From: Brachyhypopomus gauderio
Lineage: Eukaryota; Chordata; Actinopteri; Gymnotiformes; Hypopomidae
NCBI RefSeq assembly: GCF_052324685.1
Contig: NC_135222.1
Location: 9,963,373 to 10,027,372 of the forward strand
Length of the DNA stretch: 64,000 nt
Direction: 5' to 3'
Of the stretch, positions 1 through 12,101 are shown one piece after another. Each line of letters begins with the position of its first letter. Positions within the stretch are counted from its first letter, which is position 1. The position numbers and the translations under genes were made by a program. A model generated the notes under the pieces. It was given only the letters and a program-made list of their open reading frames with translations, did no database searches and was not told where the DNA came from.

Positions 1-32
1 TTTTGTAAATACATAACTTTCATTTTACCAGA

Positions 33-505
33 CACTTTATTAGGTACACTTGTCCAACTGCTTGTTAATACAGATATCTAATAAGTCAATCAGCCAACTC
101 AATGCATTTATGCTTATAGACATGGTTAAGATAACCTACTGAAGTTCAAACCAAAATATGGAAGGAAGGTGATTTTAGTGATGGTTGTTGGTGCTGGAGT
201 ATTTCTGATCTGAGTATGTCAGAAACTGCTGATCTACTGGGATTTTCACACACGGCCAGGCTGGTTTGATGTAATAGAAAGGCAAAAGTAACTCAAATAA
301 CCACTAACTACAACTGAGGTATGCAGAAGAGCATATCTGAACGCACAACATGAACCATGAAGCCGATATGGTACAGCAGCAGAAGACCACACTGGGTAAC
401 ATTCCTGTCAGCTACTGAGACTGGCAACTGAGACTACAGTTTGCAAGGGCTCACCAAAATATGACGGTAGAAGATAGGAAAAATATTGTTTGGTCTGCAG
501 TCAGA
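33..505 (+). mobile_element. Tc1-like transposon, 5' fragment
   Basis: Begins with the terminal sequence CACTTTATTAGGTACACTTG and continues into degenerate transposase N-terminal sequence that parallels, base for base with many changes, the start of the copy read on the other strand from 2238. It breaks off near 505 inside the catalytic region and is followed by a SINE-type tail. No open frame remains. Confidence 0.75.
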
Positions 506-575
506 CTCACTTTTGTAAGTCACACTGGTTGAGTGTCTGCTAAATGCCAGTAATGTAAATGTAATGTAAATGTCT
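498..575 (+). repeat. SINE-type 3' tail fragment
   Basis: Contains TTTGTAAGTCACACTGG, then GTCTGCTAAATGCCAG, then repeated TGTAAATGTAA, a tail common to several fish SINE/LINE partners. A copy of the same motif in the opposite orientation lies at 27145-27200. No promoter boxes remain here. Confidence 0.5.
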
Positions 576-726
576 TAGTGTGGTGGGATGGGAGACTTAC
601 AGTGTGGGTGTGCAGCACACAGATCTGGAGCAACCACGTGATAATATATACTGAATTATATATCTTGGGGTATATACACTCACCGGCCAATTGGGTACTC
701 CTTGATAGTACCGGGATGGACCCCCT

Positions 727-800
727 TTTCAATTCAATTCAATTCAACTTTATTGTCATTATGCTGAAACTGGGTTGTACAGCACAACGAAACACTTTTA
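727..800 (+). repeat. Dispersed fish repeat (AATTC-rich, TTTATTGTCATT)
   Basis: The run TTCAATTCAATTCAACTTTA followed by TTGTCATTATGCTG and a stretch about acquired cap-like bases resembles a repeat found widely in fish genomes. It leads directly into the 15-bp minisatellite. Class uncertain. Confidence 0.4.
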
Positions 801-870
801 GGCTAGGCCTCAGTGCAATTGCATACTACAAAATCACAAAATCACAAAATCACAGCAGTAGTTACATACA

Positions 871-1079
871 ACATAGTGCAGGACAACATAGTGCAGGACA
901 ACATAGTGCAGGACAACATAGTGCAGGACAACATAGTGCAAGACAACATAGTGCAAGACAACATAGTGCAGGACAACATAGTGCAGGACAACATAGTGCA
1001 GGACAACATAGTGCAGGACAACATAGTGCAAGACAACATAGTGCAAGACAACATAGTGCAAGACAACATAGTGCAAGAC
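871..1079. repeat. 15-bp minisatellite
   Basis: About 14 tandem copies of ACATAGTGCAGGACA, with a G/A variant (AGACA) in blocks. Because the period is divisible by three, open frames run through it on both strands; these are artefacts of the repeat, not genes. Confidence 0.95.
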
Positions 1080-1124
1080 GGTCATGGTGCAAGCCAGGCA
1101 ACAGATATTAAATGAGCAGGGTAA

Positions 1125-2238
1125 GAATGTAAAATTGCCTTCAGAACTGCCTTAATCCTTCATGGCATAGATTCAAGGTACTGGAAACATTCCTCAGAGA
1201 GGCTGGTTCATATTGACATGATAGCATCACCCAGTTTCAATAGATTTGACAGCTGCAGATCCATGATGTGAATCTCCCGTTCCACCACATCCCAAATGTG
1301 CTCTAATGGATTGAGATCTGGTGACTGTGGAGGCTATTCGAGTACAGTGTTGTCATGTTCAAGAAGTTTGAGATGATTTGCGCTTTATGACATGCGTTAT
1401 TCTGCTGGAAGTAGCCATCAGATGACAGATACACTGTGGTCACTAAGGGATGGACATGGTCAGCAACAATACTCAGGTAGGCTGTAGCATTGACATGGTG
1501 CTCAATTGGTAGTAATGGGCCCAAAGTGTGCCAAAAAATATCCCCCACACTACTGCACCACAAGCCTGAACCGTTGATACAAGGCAGGATTGATCCATGC
1601 TTTCATGTTGTTGATGCCAAATTCTGACCCTACCATCCAAATGTTGCTCATCAGACCAGGCAACGTTTTTCCAATCTTCTGTTGTCCAATTTTGGTGAGC
1701 CTGTAGGAATTGTAGCCTCAGTTTCCAGTTCTTAGCTGACAGGAGTGGCACCTGGTGTGGTCTGCTGCTGCTGTAGCCCATCTGCCTCAAGGTTCCATGA
1801 GTTGTGCGTTGAGAGATGCTCTTCTGCTTGCCTTGGTTGTAACGACTGGTTATTTGAGTTACTGTTGCTGTTCTATCAGCTCAAACCAGTCTGGCCATTT
1901 TCCTCAGACCTCTGGCATCAACAAGGTATTTGCACCCACAGAACTGCCGCTCACTGGATATTTTCTCTTTTTCGGACCATTCTTTGTAAACCCTACAGAT
2001 GGTTGTGCATGGAGATCCCAGTAGATCAGCAGTTTCTGCAGCCCGTCTGGCACCAACAACCATGCCATGTTGAAAGTCACTTAAATCACCGTTCTTCCCC
2101 ATTCTGATGCTCGCTTTGAACTGCAGCAGTTCGTCTTGGCCATGTCTACATGCCTAAATGCATTGAGTTGCTGCCATGTGATTGGCTGATTCGACATTTG
2201 CGTTAATGAGCAGTTGGACAGGTGTACCTAATAAAGTG
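1125..2238 (-). mobile_element. Tc1-like transposon, near full length, broken
   Basis: Read on the minus strand from 2238 it starts with CACTTTATTAGGTACACCTG and encodes a Tc1-type (DD34E family) transposase in pieces: N-terminal helix-turn-helix part near 2102-1881, then WKNVAWSDE and GRVRIWHQQ in 1790-1473, then a C-terminal part down to 1303. Several frameshifts and stops separate the pieces. The 3' terminal inverted repeat is missing; the element stops near 1125 beside the minisatellite. Its 5' end and that of the fragment at 33-505 face outward, so the pair looks like one element with matching ends. Confidence 0.85.
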
Positions 2239-2311
2239 ATTAATATAATATAGAAAAGAAGAACTTTTCTTAAGAGGTGAGTTAACCAGCCTGTGTCCCG
2301 ACCCATGACAG

Positions 2312-2641
2312 CTGGAGGAGATCATTGAGAAGGTTCAGAAGCCCATAGAGGCCCTATACAAAAGGACTATGGAGGTAAGACTTGTTAAACAACAATCTCT
2401 CTGACCCATTTGTCTGGGAAAGGTGTAGTATTTTTAAATGTCTGCTACTATTGCAATGTGTCAGAATAATAGTCAGATCCCATTAACCACCAAAACACTT
2501 CTCAGAGTGAAAGAGGAAGAGAGACGAAGAAGCAGGGTGAACACAGAGGCTAAGAGAGTCTGTACCCACACAGCAAGTGTGAGAACGCAAGCCGAGCAAA
2601 AGTGTTTACAGTGTAAGGGTGTGAGAGACAGAGAGAGAGAC

Positions 2642-2677
<36 letters not shown>

Positions 2678-2685
2678 AGAGAGAC

Positions 2686-2750
<65 letters not shown>

Positions 2751-2977
2751 AAGAGAGAGAAAATAAAGAATAATAAAAAATGTAAAAAGAAAAATATTAA
2801 ATACAGAAAGAACAAAATGACTTCCTGTGCTGAAAAAGGGTACATCAGAAATGTATGCCTCAGTCCCGCTAAATTTAAAATGACAAATGAATGAAAGTTC
2901 TACGTGTTGAATATAGGTATTTGCATGCACACTCACACACACGCAAACACACATACTCATTCACACACGCACGCACG

Positions 2978-3008
<31 letters not shown>

Positions 3009-6000
3009 AAGCACACACACACATACGCATATGCATGCACACACACACACACATGCATGCACACACACACACTGACTTTATCGTTGACTCTTGTGACAGT
3101 CTAAGAGGTGTTATGAGCAGAGATGTAAAGAGGCGGACGAATCTGAACAGTGTGTGGAGAAAAGGAGCAACCCTGTGACCACCACCACCCACAGGCAAAC
3201 GGAGAAGGTACAACACCTGTCTGTCTCTAGCTGTCTGTCTGTTACTTCTAACATTTATTCCATTCAGGTTTAACAATCGGTCTGTAGCGACAATAACCCA
3301 ATGGATACCTTGAAACAAACTGGGCAACTTCTTGAAGTTTCTTCTGAGGTTCTGCTGAAGGAACTTTGTTAAGAGCACAGTGAGAATAATTCTGAACTCA
3401 TTCTGGGGTACCTATCTTAACCATCCACACCTGTGTATTTAGTGTTTTTAGAGGATCTCTACATATGTGTGGTTGCAGGGGGAACAGAAAGCAGCTCATA
3501 ACCACTTTGAGTAGCCTGCAGTACCAAAGGAGACCTTCTCAGACTTTTGAGGCATTAAGTCTATTGAGTCTATTTATATGGTTAAAGAATGAGTCACTTT
3601 TCTGATGAAAGGATGTAGTAAACTCATGTGACCTGTGAAGTATGATGAGATCAGTAAACACTGATGCATGAAAGCATGAGACAAATAATAATCAATATAA
3701 ACAATACACTACATAATATTAGCATATCAAACAGTGATTGGCACAGTTAGCAAACAACATCTCAGCCCAACAACCCAACATATCACACAATATCCAGACA
3801 AATCATGTATAACAGGATAATCAATACAAACCAATACAAATTATCTTTATCTAACCCTAACCCTAACCCTTTGTTTCTGCAATATCAAACTTCCTGAAAC
3901 TAAACAACAAACGATTCACCTTGTTCTTCCTGAATTGCCCACCTTCACACTCATGAGGACACTCCATCCTCTCAAACTCAAATCATCTGCCCAAACTCTA
4001 AATGGTACACAATCACATAAAACAATACAGTTGTTGCATGGTTATTTCTCTTGAATGCATGCACTCTTGTTTTGTTTAGGTTCTGAACAGGGCTCGGCTG
4101 TGCAGGCAGGCAGCCCGACTTGCAGGTATGTAGGACTCACATACCCACAGACAGGTGTGTAGGATTCACGTACCCACAGACAGGTGTGTAGGATTCACGT
4201 ACCCACAGACAGGTGTGTAGGACTCACGTACCCACAGACAGGTGTGTAGGACTCACGTACCCACAGACAGGTGTGTAGGACTCGCGTACCCACAGACAGG
4301 TGTGTAGGACTCACATACCCACAGACAGGTGTGTAGGACTCACGTACCCACAGACAGGTGTGTAGGACTCACGTACCCACAGACAGGTGTGTAGGACTCG
4401 CGTACCCACAGACAGGTGTGTAGGAGTCGCGTACACACAGACAGGTGTGTAGGAATCATGTACCCACAGACAGGTGTGTAGGAGTCGCGTACCCACAGAC
4501 AGGTGTGTAGGACTCGCGTACCCACAGACAGGTGTGTAGGATTCGCGTACCCACAGACAGGTGTGTAGGACTCGCGTACCCACAGACAGGTGTGTAGGAC
4601 TCGCGTACCCACAGACAGGTGTGTAGGACTCGCGTACCCACAGACAGGTGTGTAGGAGTCGCGTACCCACAGACAGGTGTGTAGGACTGGCATAGCTACA
4701 GACAGATGTGTAGGACTCACGTACCCACAGACAGATGTGTAGGACTCACGTACCCACAGACAGGTGTGTAGGAGTCACGTACACACAGACAGGTGTGTAG
4801 GAGTCATGTACCCACAGACAGGTGTGTAGGACTGGCATAGCTACAGACAGATGTGTAGGACTGGCATAGCTACAGACAGGGGTGTATTACTACTATAACA
4901 CAGACATGGAAGGGATGTGTTCGGGAAATGGAACTAAAGCCTATGGTATCCCTGCCTTCTGCAACAGAAAAACAGTTAAAGTGGAATGTCGAGCAGCTGG
5001 ATAAAACTCATCAAGACTGGGAAAGCACATACAGGAGTACATGTGAGGTATACACACACACACAAATGCATGCACACATACACACATGCACACCAACTAG
5101 TCTAGCTGAAGTAAGAGAGAGGATGCATGTAAACCAGTTGCAAAAGAAACATTGCATCATGATATAAAAAAAGACCACTGCCAGAACGCATCTCTCATGC
5201 AGCCACAAATGGTTCTCCTGCAGAAGCACTCCACTCTGTGTCAGATGTGTTTGCATGTTCTACATGTGTTCTAGGTGTTCCAGCAGCAGGAGTCGGACCG
5301 TATTAGAATGCTGCGCTGTGTGTTATGGGATCACTGTAATCATCTGTCCATGCAGTGTGTAAAGGATGATGAGGTCAGACTGCTCTTCCTCACTGCTCTT
5401 CTTCAGTTTTTTTCTCTTGTGCAGCTAAATGCAGAGCTGAATATGGTCTTTCTGTTCTGATACTGCCTCTGACATCGCCTGAAACTACTGCTGGGTTTTT
5501 CGTTTGTAGTGCTATGAGGAAGCAAGGAAGGTTCTAGAACAGTGTGACATCACAACAGATAACAACTGCTTCATCCAAATGCGAAAGACAAGCTCCAGCC
5601 CACCAAGTAAATAATTTCCCTTTGTCATCACCATCTTATTTAGCATTCATGTTTTTCATTAAAATATATTCAGAATAGCTCACTGGCTCTGCATATTCCT
5701 TTAGACTCTGTAGAGTTTCAGAATTACTACAACACAGACACAAATGGCTGTGTAGATGGCAAAGACGCACACAGGTGAGCAGCGATATGCTCTATGTATA
5801 CCAGTGAGTTTGGCTTATGACCTGTCGTACAGTTGTTGTAGATGATATTAGCACATAGAATGGGGGTCTGAAGACCATTACGAGGGCCATCACTGACGCA
5901 TCATACAGTCATTGTGAACTCAAATTTGTACTCCTGTCTAAATGACAGTGATTAATTTAAATGGATGTGTCGCTGGTATATGCAGGTATGCTGTGCAAGG

Positions 6001-7118
6001 TTCCTAGATAGGGAAACAAACCAGGATATTGGTTGTTGTAAGTGTACTGCAGTACTGTAGGCAGCATATCGGGTGGACTGAGCTGGAGAATTGTGTGCCA
6101 TCTCCCTGCAGGTCTTCCCTGCAGTTGGAAACATCTGTCGTTCACAACCTGACTTTCTCAGTGGCTCCAACTCACCGTCAGTGTCTTTCTTTATTCCTAA
6201 ATAACTTACATTTTCATATTAGCACAGTACTCACACAACATATTTGGGAAATAATGCTATACATGTAAACCAAGAAACTCAAACAATTTTCTCTATATTT
6301 CAAAAATACTATTAAATTATTAGAATGAATGTTTTCAAATGAAATATGGTCCTGAGGATATTTTGATACCTGGCTCTCAGGTAGAGTAAGAGAGTAGTGA
6401 AGAACTAAGCTTATTTGTTGCAAAGGTCTCCTCAGACAAGTGTCCCTCAGGCTCCAGCCTGCACCACTTTGCTAGGCTGATGATATGGCGTGTTGGTGGC
6501 CTACACATATTTACTTGATTTCTGCTCAGCTAATGGCCACATTTACCTGCAAGGGCCTCAACATCCTCTTTCTCATGAGCGGTGAGCCGATTACTGCTTG
6601 AAGCACGCAGTGCTCAGCAGTTGCCTAAAGCAGTTGCCTGTGTCTGCTCTCTCCCAGAGGTCACAGTAGCTCAAGAGCGTTTAAGTGGAGCGTTTGTCAC
6701 TACTCAGGAACGTGGAGAGACTGAGGACGAAAAGTATAAAGTTTTATATGATTACGAAGCGCAGGTGAACATATCACACTCAAAGTCACTTGCATTTACT
6801 ATGTCAGCAGTGTAACTTGTACACATAGTAAAGGCAATTTTACAATGAGGGGTAATAACTTTGGTATGTGGCATTTGTCATGCAAGATATTAAACTGGAA
6901 GATGCTAGTAGTGTAAGATTATTTAAAAATAGATATTGTACTGGCTTATACTGTTTTTTACTAATCACTAGTCTCTGTGTGTCCAGGATTCAGATGAGCT
7001 TTCGATCACTTGTGGGGACATTTTGATGATAAGTGAGCAGGGAGAGGATGGCTGGTGGACAGCTCGAAAGGGTGACCTCATTGGCCTTGTGCCTGGAACA
7101 TACTTAATTAAACTCTGA
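2312..7118 (+). CDS. pstpip1: PSTPIP1, 3' part (10 exons visible)
   Basis: Cytoskeletal adaptor of the F-BAR/SH3 family that links membranes and actin to PEST-type phosphatases and pyrin. Exons: 2312-2374, 3100-3207, 4080-4125, 4968-5047, 5275-5373, 5510-5606, 5705-5774, 6112-6176, 6658-6764, 6987-7118; all junction phases agree, giving 288 aa to the stop. The first five exons give the late F-BAR helices, with recognisable pieces such as [28 protein letters not shown] and [10 protein letters not shown], in the order found in mammalian PSTPIP1. The last two exons encode an SH3 domain ([27 protein letters not shown]). The SH3 domain separates it from PSTPIP2, which lacks one. Exon 6112-6176 is the weakest call: it fits the phases but uses a poor donor (GTCAGT). 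The start and early F-BAR exons lie left of the window; no exon was seen in 1-2311. Confidence 0.95.
2625..2762. repeat. (GA)n microsatellite in PSTPIP1 intron
   Basis: Interrupted GAGA/GACAGG tract of about 135 bases between PSTPIP1 exons. Low-complexity frames through it are not coding. Confidence 0.95.
2930..3072. repeat. (CA)n microsatellite in PSTPIP1 intron
   Basis: Interrupted CA/GCAC tract ending 28 bases before exon 3100-3207, so it replaces much of the usual pyrimidine tract upstream of that acceptor. Confidence 0.95.
3854..3874. repeat. Short telomere-like CCCTAA repeat
   Basis: About three copies of CTAACC in a row in a PSTPIP1 intron. Too short to be more than an interstitial chance or repair trace. 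Confidence 0.7.
4123..4880. repeat. 29-bp minisatellite starting on a splice donor
   Basis: Twenty-six units of exactly 29 bases, consensus core CAGGTGTGTAGGACTCACG followed by TACCCACAGA. Unit starts fall at 4123, 4152, 4181, 4210 and so on to 4877 without losing register. The first unit begins with the last three bases of PSTPIP1 exon 4080-4125 and its donor (CAG|GTATGT). Most later units carry CAG|GTGTGT; a few are mutated to CAGATGTG. The period is not divisible by three, so the long minus-strand frames through it cycle through three readings and are not genes. Confidence 0.95.
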
Positions 7119-8800
7119 CCAAGATGACCCTGCAGGACCCTGCGCCACATCATCTCAATCTGACCAACACTCACCTCCCCACAGGCCGAACAACACTTCT
7201 AAATAACCGCAAGCCAGTCAAGTAACTAGTGCTTCATATGACTGGACAACAGTGTAATATCTGTGGAATACGTTTGTGAGATGCATTACACAATTGTTCG
7301 GTTCCAGCCTTAGCTACCACCAATCCCTGCCCTAGCTACCGCCATTGTCCAATCCCTGCCTTTGCTACTGCCATCATCCAATCCCTGCCCTAGCTACAGC
7401 TGTTTGAGCATTGTGCTATGGGGAAAGGGAGACTTGTGTTACGTTACTAAGTCTAATGTAATTTGTTTGGTCTAATCATTTTGTTGTCCTAGTGGAAAAA
7501 GTGGTTAATTCTATTTAAAATATTTTGAAATCTATGCTGTAAATGCACTAACAAACTAGAAACATCAAAATAGCATAATTTTATGAATGCATTACTGTGT
7601 ATTTTAGTTCATTTTAATTAATTGAAGTCTAAATTTATAAAGTGTGCTTGTTAAATGCTTGTGAATTTGTACATTTGAAAAATTATCTAAAGACAAATTA
7701 TTGCAATGTTGCTAATGCATATGAATAAAAATATCCTGTAATACTTAGGTTTTTCTCAGGTATATTTTAAATGGGTTTGATGACAAAAAGCATGTATATA
7801 TTTTATTACTACATATAAGCTTTAATGGAGTGTTAGGAACAGCACTCAGTCCCTCTCTCGAACTGATTAGTTACACCTGTCTCAATGACCACACCCCTTT
7901 TCTTGGCTACATCTTAGTCAGCTTCTAAATTCCTGATTGCGAAGTATTGCCGTTTCCATGCTGGATACCGTGCGTTCTAACTACCGTGCTGTCTGCCCGT
8001 GCCCTGACCTCTGCTCCCCCCCCGATCTCGATTCCTGCCTAGCCCTCGTGTACCTCCCAGACTCTGCTTCCCCGGCGTGACCCTGGACCGGCCCCACACT
8101 CCCAGCTACGCTACTGCGTTCTGTGTAGTTGTTGATGATGGGCGATCTACGCCTCTGGAATATATGTGTACTTCAAAAAAAGGTGCGATATTCTACATTT
8201 GGATCCTTCTCTGTCTGGTTAATACGTTACATGGAGCCACGTTAAACAATTTGATCTATTATGTTGTCATTTTATCGTACAATCTATTTTTTTTCTTAAA
8301 GAACATTTCTTTGTAAATATTCTAGAACTGACTGTTTTGTAGGAGAATTCTACCTGTGACGACATGGATGCAGCATGAGGCGAGGGTGGAGGAGTTACGT
8401 TTTTAATGTCCATTAGAACAAAATAAACAAACGATGTACCAAAAATAAAGCTCAGCTATAAACCTATGAGATAACGTTCAGAAATAAGAACATGCTCAGG
8501 ATGCAACAAAAGAAATTCTCTTTGATGTCATTCAGGGCTCAGGCAGACTGGCTCTCTCGGGACGAGCTCGCTGAATACACAGCACTGAACAGCGGAAATA
8601 TAGGTATTGATATATACTATATATAGTCTTTCTATATATAGGCTTTCTTATGCACAAGGACTAGGTTTCATTTGCAGAGTCTGAGAGGAGAGGAGCCCCA
8701 AGGTCACTTGGGTACATAACTTTATTTCGCTCCCTCACACACATACACACACAACCTTATACCCCTCCCTCACTTATACACACAACCGTATACCCCTCCC
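7119..8800. other. PSTPIP1 3' UTR and repeat-derived flank
   Basis: 3' UTR to about 7750. From about 7830 to 8200 the sequence (GCGAAGTATTGCCGTTTCC and flanks) is related to the solo LTR at 11703-12096, so it is probably a decayed LTR. 8340-8760 is also repeat-like but was not classified. No exon seen. Confidence 0.5.
7724..7729 (+). promoter_or_regulatory. PSTPIP1 candidate poly(A) signal
   Basis: AATAAA about 600 bases after the PSTPIP1 stop codon at 7118, in AT-rich DNA with no repeat between. It is the first good polyadenylation hexamer, so the 3' UTR is probably about 7119-7750. Transcript data were not available. Confidence 0.5.
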
Positions 8801-8801
8801 T

Positions 8802-9265
<464 letters not shown>

Positions 9266-10562
9266 TATGGCACATTTCATTACACACACAACTTTTTGAC
9301 TTTAACAATATACATAACTAAAACAACAATACATTGTATCCTATCACTAATGTTCTTGGGATAAGCTAAGGTTGTTTTTAATGACCGCAGTCACTCATTG
9401 TAATGTAGCAAGCATATTAGTTAGCACATCTTTATAATTTGTATGAGTTTCAGTTTCATTTTGCTGGGCCCGTTATGGTTTCCAATGAAATCACACACGT
9501 CGTGGCATTTAGCTTGACATGTGGATTGCTCAGGAATCCCATATTATGCAGTGGTACTGTAAACCAACATTATAGATGCAGACAGGGCTGTAATCCACCT
9601 ATCACACAAAATCATTGTTGTTCCATGTACATGCAATTCCCCATCCTCCCAAATATTTACTTCACATGGTCTATCTGCTGCTGGCCTACCTTGTTTCACA
9701 TATGATCTCTGCCTGGGCGGACATAACAGGAAGTTTTAAGACTATATTCCTGGAACCTTGGGCCATTCACATCACATTCGGTCATGTCACTGTCCTGTCA
9801 GTAGGTAGCATGTTGGTCTGATTTAATGTATGTGGAAACATTAAGCATGAACCCATAAAAAGCATAAATGTTTAATCCATATTCACTACAGCTGGAATTT
9901 AAGTCTCTGGCAGTGTCATTGGTCAGGAAATCAAATGACCAGTGGCTGCTGAACCAATGACACACCACACAGGGCTTTTCCCGCCCCACTGTGTCAATGT
10001 GTGGTTAGAGATACAGCACAAGCTGTGTAACCCTGACATTTCACTAGGTACTAGATCAATCAAGTCTTCTGGCTGGAATTCATACATACCTCTACGTGTT
10101 CAGTTTAGGGAAGCACTATGCGCTCTAGTGCAGCCATTACAATGTTTCTCATCATTAGATTCTATGTTAAATGAAGTTAGCACATGTCTCTAGTCTGTCA
10201 CTTTTCCGTTTGGCAGTAACGGGGATGGGGGAGTGACCCACTGGTAGGAATCCTCTGTTGTTGATGACTTTAGGCGGGATTACGGCTGAGAAGACATTCT
10301 CTGGGGTCACTTCAATCAAGAACCACCAAGAGTCTGTGTTTCTTGGGAGCGTTGGAGCCCTTAAGGGTCTTGATCTCCATCTCCTTCCATCTCTAACTCC
10401 TGACTCGGGGCTCCCAGGCTCGACACAGTGTCTGGTTGGTACTGCCCTGTGTCATTTGTTACCTTCTGGCCATGCTGGTTATTGCACATATCGTGGACAC
10501 ACATAATCCTTCCCATGTGACAGTTTAGCCATGTGTAGGAAATTATTCTTGGGGAGACTTAC
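9266..10562. other. No gene seen
   Basis: Unique-looking AT-rich DNA followed by moderately GC-rich DNA from about 10200. No exon with family resemblance was found on either strand. Confidence 0.5.
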
Positions 10563-11197
10563 TGTCAGGGCTAACCCGTACTCCCCAGCGCGATGGGCTT
10601 TATGCAACAGGTGAATCGAAGAGCCAGTCTAATGCAAAAAAACAAGAACTGAAACCTCCGGCAGAACGATTGTGGGAAAAGCGTATAAAATAAAACACCA
10701 CCATATAAACACACAGGGAACAAACTAGGGTAAACTCAAGAGACGCGGAATACTCAACGCAAGAAGGGAGAAAATAAATAAACTCAAACAAACTAACAAA
10801 GGACACCCAGGGAAGTAGTTGGCTCTCCAACAGTAGCGGCAAGTAACAAAAAATCCCTTCCCAAAATAACCAACAACCCAACAGAGAAAAACACAGCGAA
10901 ACAAAACTTGAGATAGGCCAGGGAGCAGAGCAGGAGTGAAAACACTCAAATAAGCAAAGAGAGGACATGGTGACGAGACACCAGACAATCGCAACACAGT
11001 GCAGGGAGAAGGACAGACTGTGTGAGCATAGCGTACAGCTACAAACAATTCAGCAGTGAGACATTGCAACTGCCTACCTTATGGGGAATGAGACAGCTGC
11101 AGGTCCTCACTGCTGATTGTACCTGAGTTGTCGGGAGCTGGTTCGTGGGATTCTCCCGCTGGCAGCAGGGGGACCGACCCTGGATCCAGCCCTGACA
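10563..11197 (-). mobile_element. Probable solo LTR, 635 bp
   Basis: Bounded by perfect 10-bp inverted ends TGTCAGGGCT and AGCCCTGACA, the TG...CA form of LTRs. The minus strand reads like an LTR, with a downstream TATAA-like and pyrimidine-rich body. No protein-coding part and no clear 5-bp target duplication were seen. A small DNA transposon with short inverted ends is the alternative. Confidence 0.5.
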
Positions 11198-11702
11198 TTT
11201 CCTGCTGCACTTCATACCCAACTGGGGAGGCCAGCTGGGTACTAATATATCCTACTGGCCTGAGGGGATCAACATGCTTTTGCAATAAAGCAGACACGAT
11301 ACAGCCATGCTTCTACAATTAATGACATACTTTTTCTTGGTGTGTTAATGATGGTGTCATACACTCCTCCCTCCCTCACTCACACACACACACACCTTTA
11401 TACCCCTTACTACTGGTTACACCACAGAATATTCTGCTGAAAACAATCAGGTGGTTCCAAAGGAGAACAAACAGTGGCCTGTTAATTTATGATTTATGGC
11501 CTTTCATTAAAAAGCACCTATATAATGCTGTTAATATAACAAATAAAGGTAAGAGTAGTTTTATAATTCACTGTGTATGTGCCTGCATATTTGCGTGCAT
11601 CTATTGGTCTTTTTTGCAGGCTGCAGAAAACCCACAATGAGATACCTTTAAAACCATAATTTTTCCAAATCAAACTTGATTAAAGCCTTACACTGATAAA
11701 AG

Positions 11703-12096
11703 TGTCACATCACACAACCAACCGGACTCTAATACCCAGAATTCCTCACTCTCCCCAGCCAGAAAAGCCATAATAAGATCATCATCACCGGATTATTGAT
11801 TTCACCTGCATGTCTGTTATTTAAGCCCATTTATCTTTCTGTTTGTTGCGAAGTATTGCCTCATTACTATGTGTGCTTACCAAGCGTTTCCACGGCTACA
11901 ATTCTGGTTCCAACCTCTGCTTCTGTCCTGGTTTTTCGTCCCTAGCCTGCTCCCACGGATTTGGTTACCTGATTACACCTGCCATTTACTCTTGCCTGCT
12001 CCCGGAGTTCTCTGTCTTCAGCCCTTCTCTACATTTCTGTGTTCCGATTAAAGACCCTTTGATCTGCACGCGTCTCTCCGACTCTGTATCGTTACA
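11703..12096 (+). mobile_element. Solo LTR with 5-bp target duplication
   Basis: Starts TGTCACATCAC and ends GTTACA, with AAAAG directly on both sides (11698-11702 and 12097-12101). ATTAAAGACC near the 3' end may be the poly(A) signal. No internal retroviral region, so it is a solo LTR left after recombination. Relatives of part of it occur near 7830-8200. Confidence 0.75.
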
Positions 12097-12101
12097 AAAA
12101 G

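Noticed and set aside
3854..3874. Telomeric repeat or chromosome-fusion point
   Set aside because: Only about three CCCTAA units, inside an intron.
4311..4720. Repeated minus-strand proteins of 61-126 aa over the 29-bp array
   Set aside because: The period is not a multiple of three and the same motif appears in all frames; it is a minisatellite shadow in a PSTPIP1 intron.
4123..4880. CRISPR-like regular repeat array
   Set aside because: There are no spacers: units are contiguous and nearly identical, and the genome is eukaryotic.
7966..8110. Possible coding exon in the moderately GC-rich stretch downstream of PSTPIP1
   Set aside because: It shares text with the LTR at 11703-12096, so it is better explained as decayed LTR.
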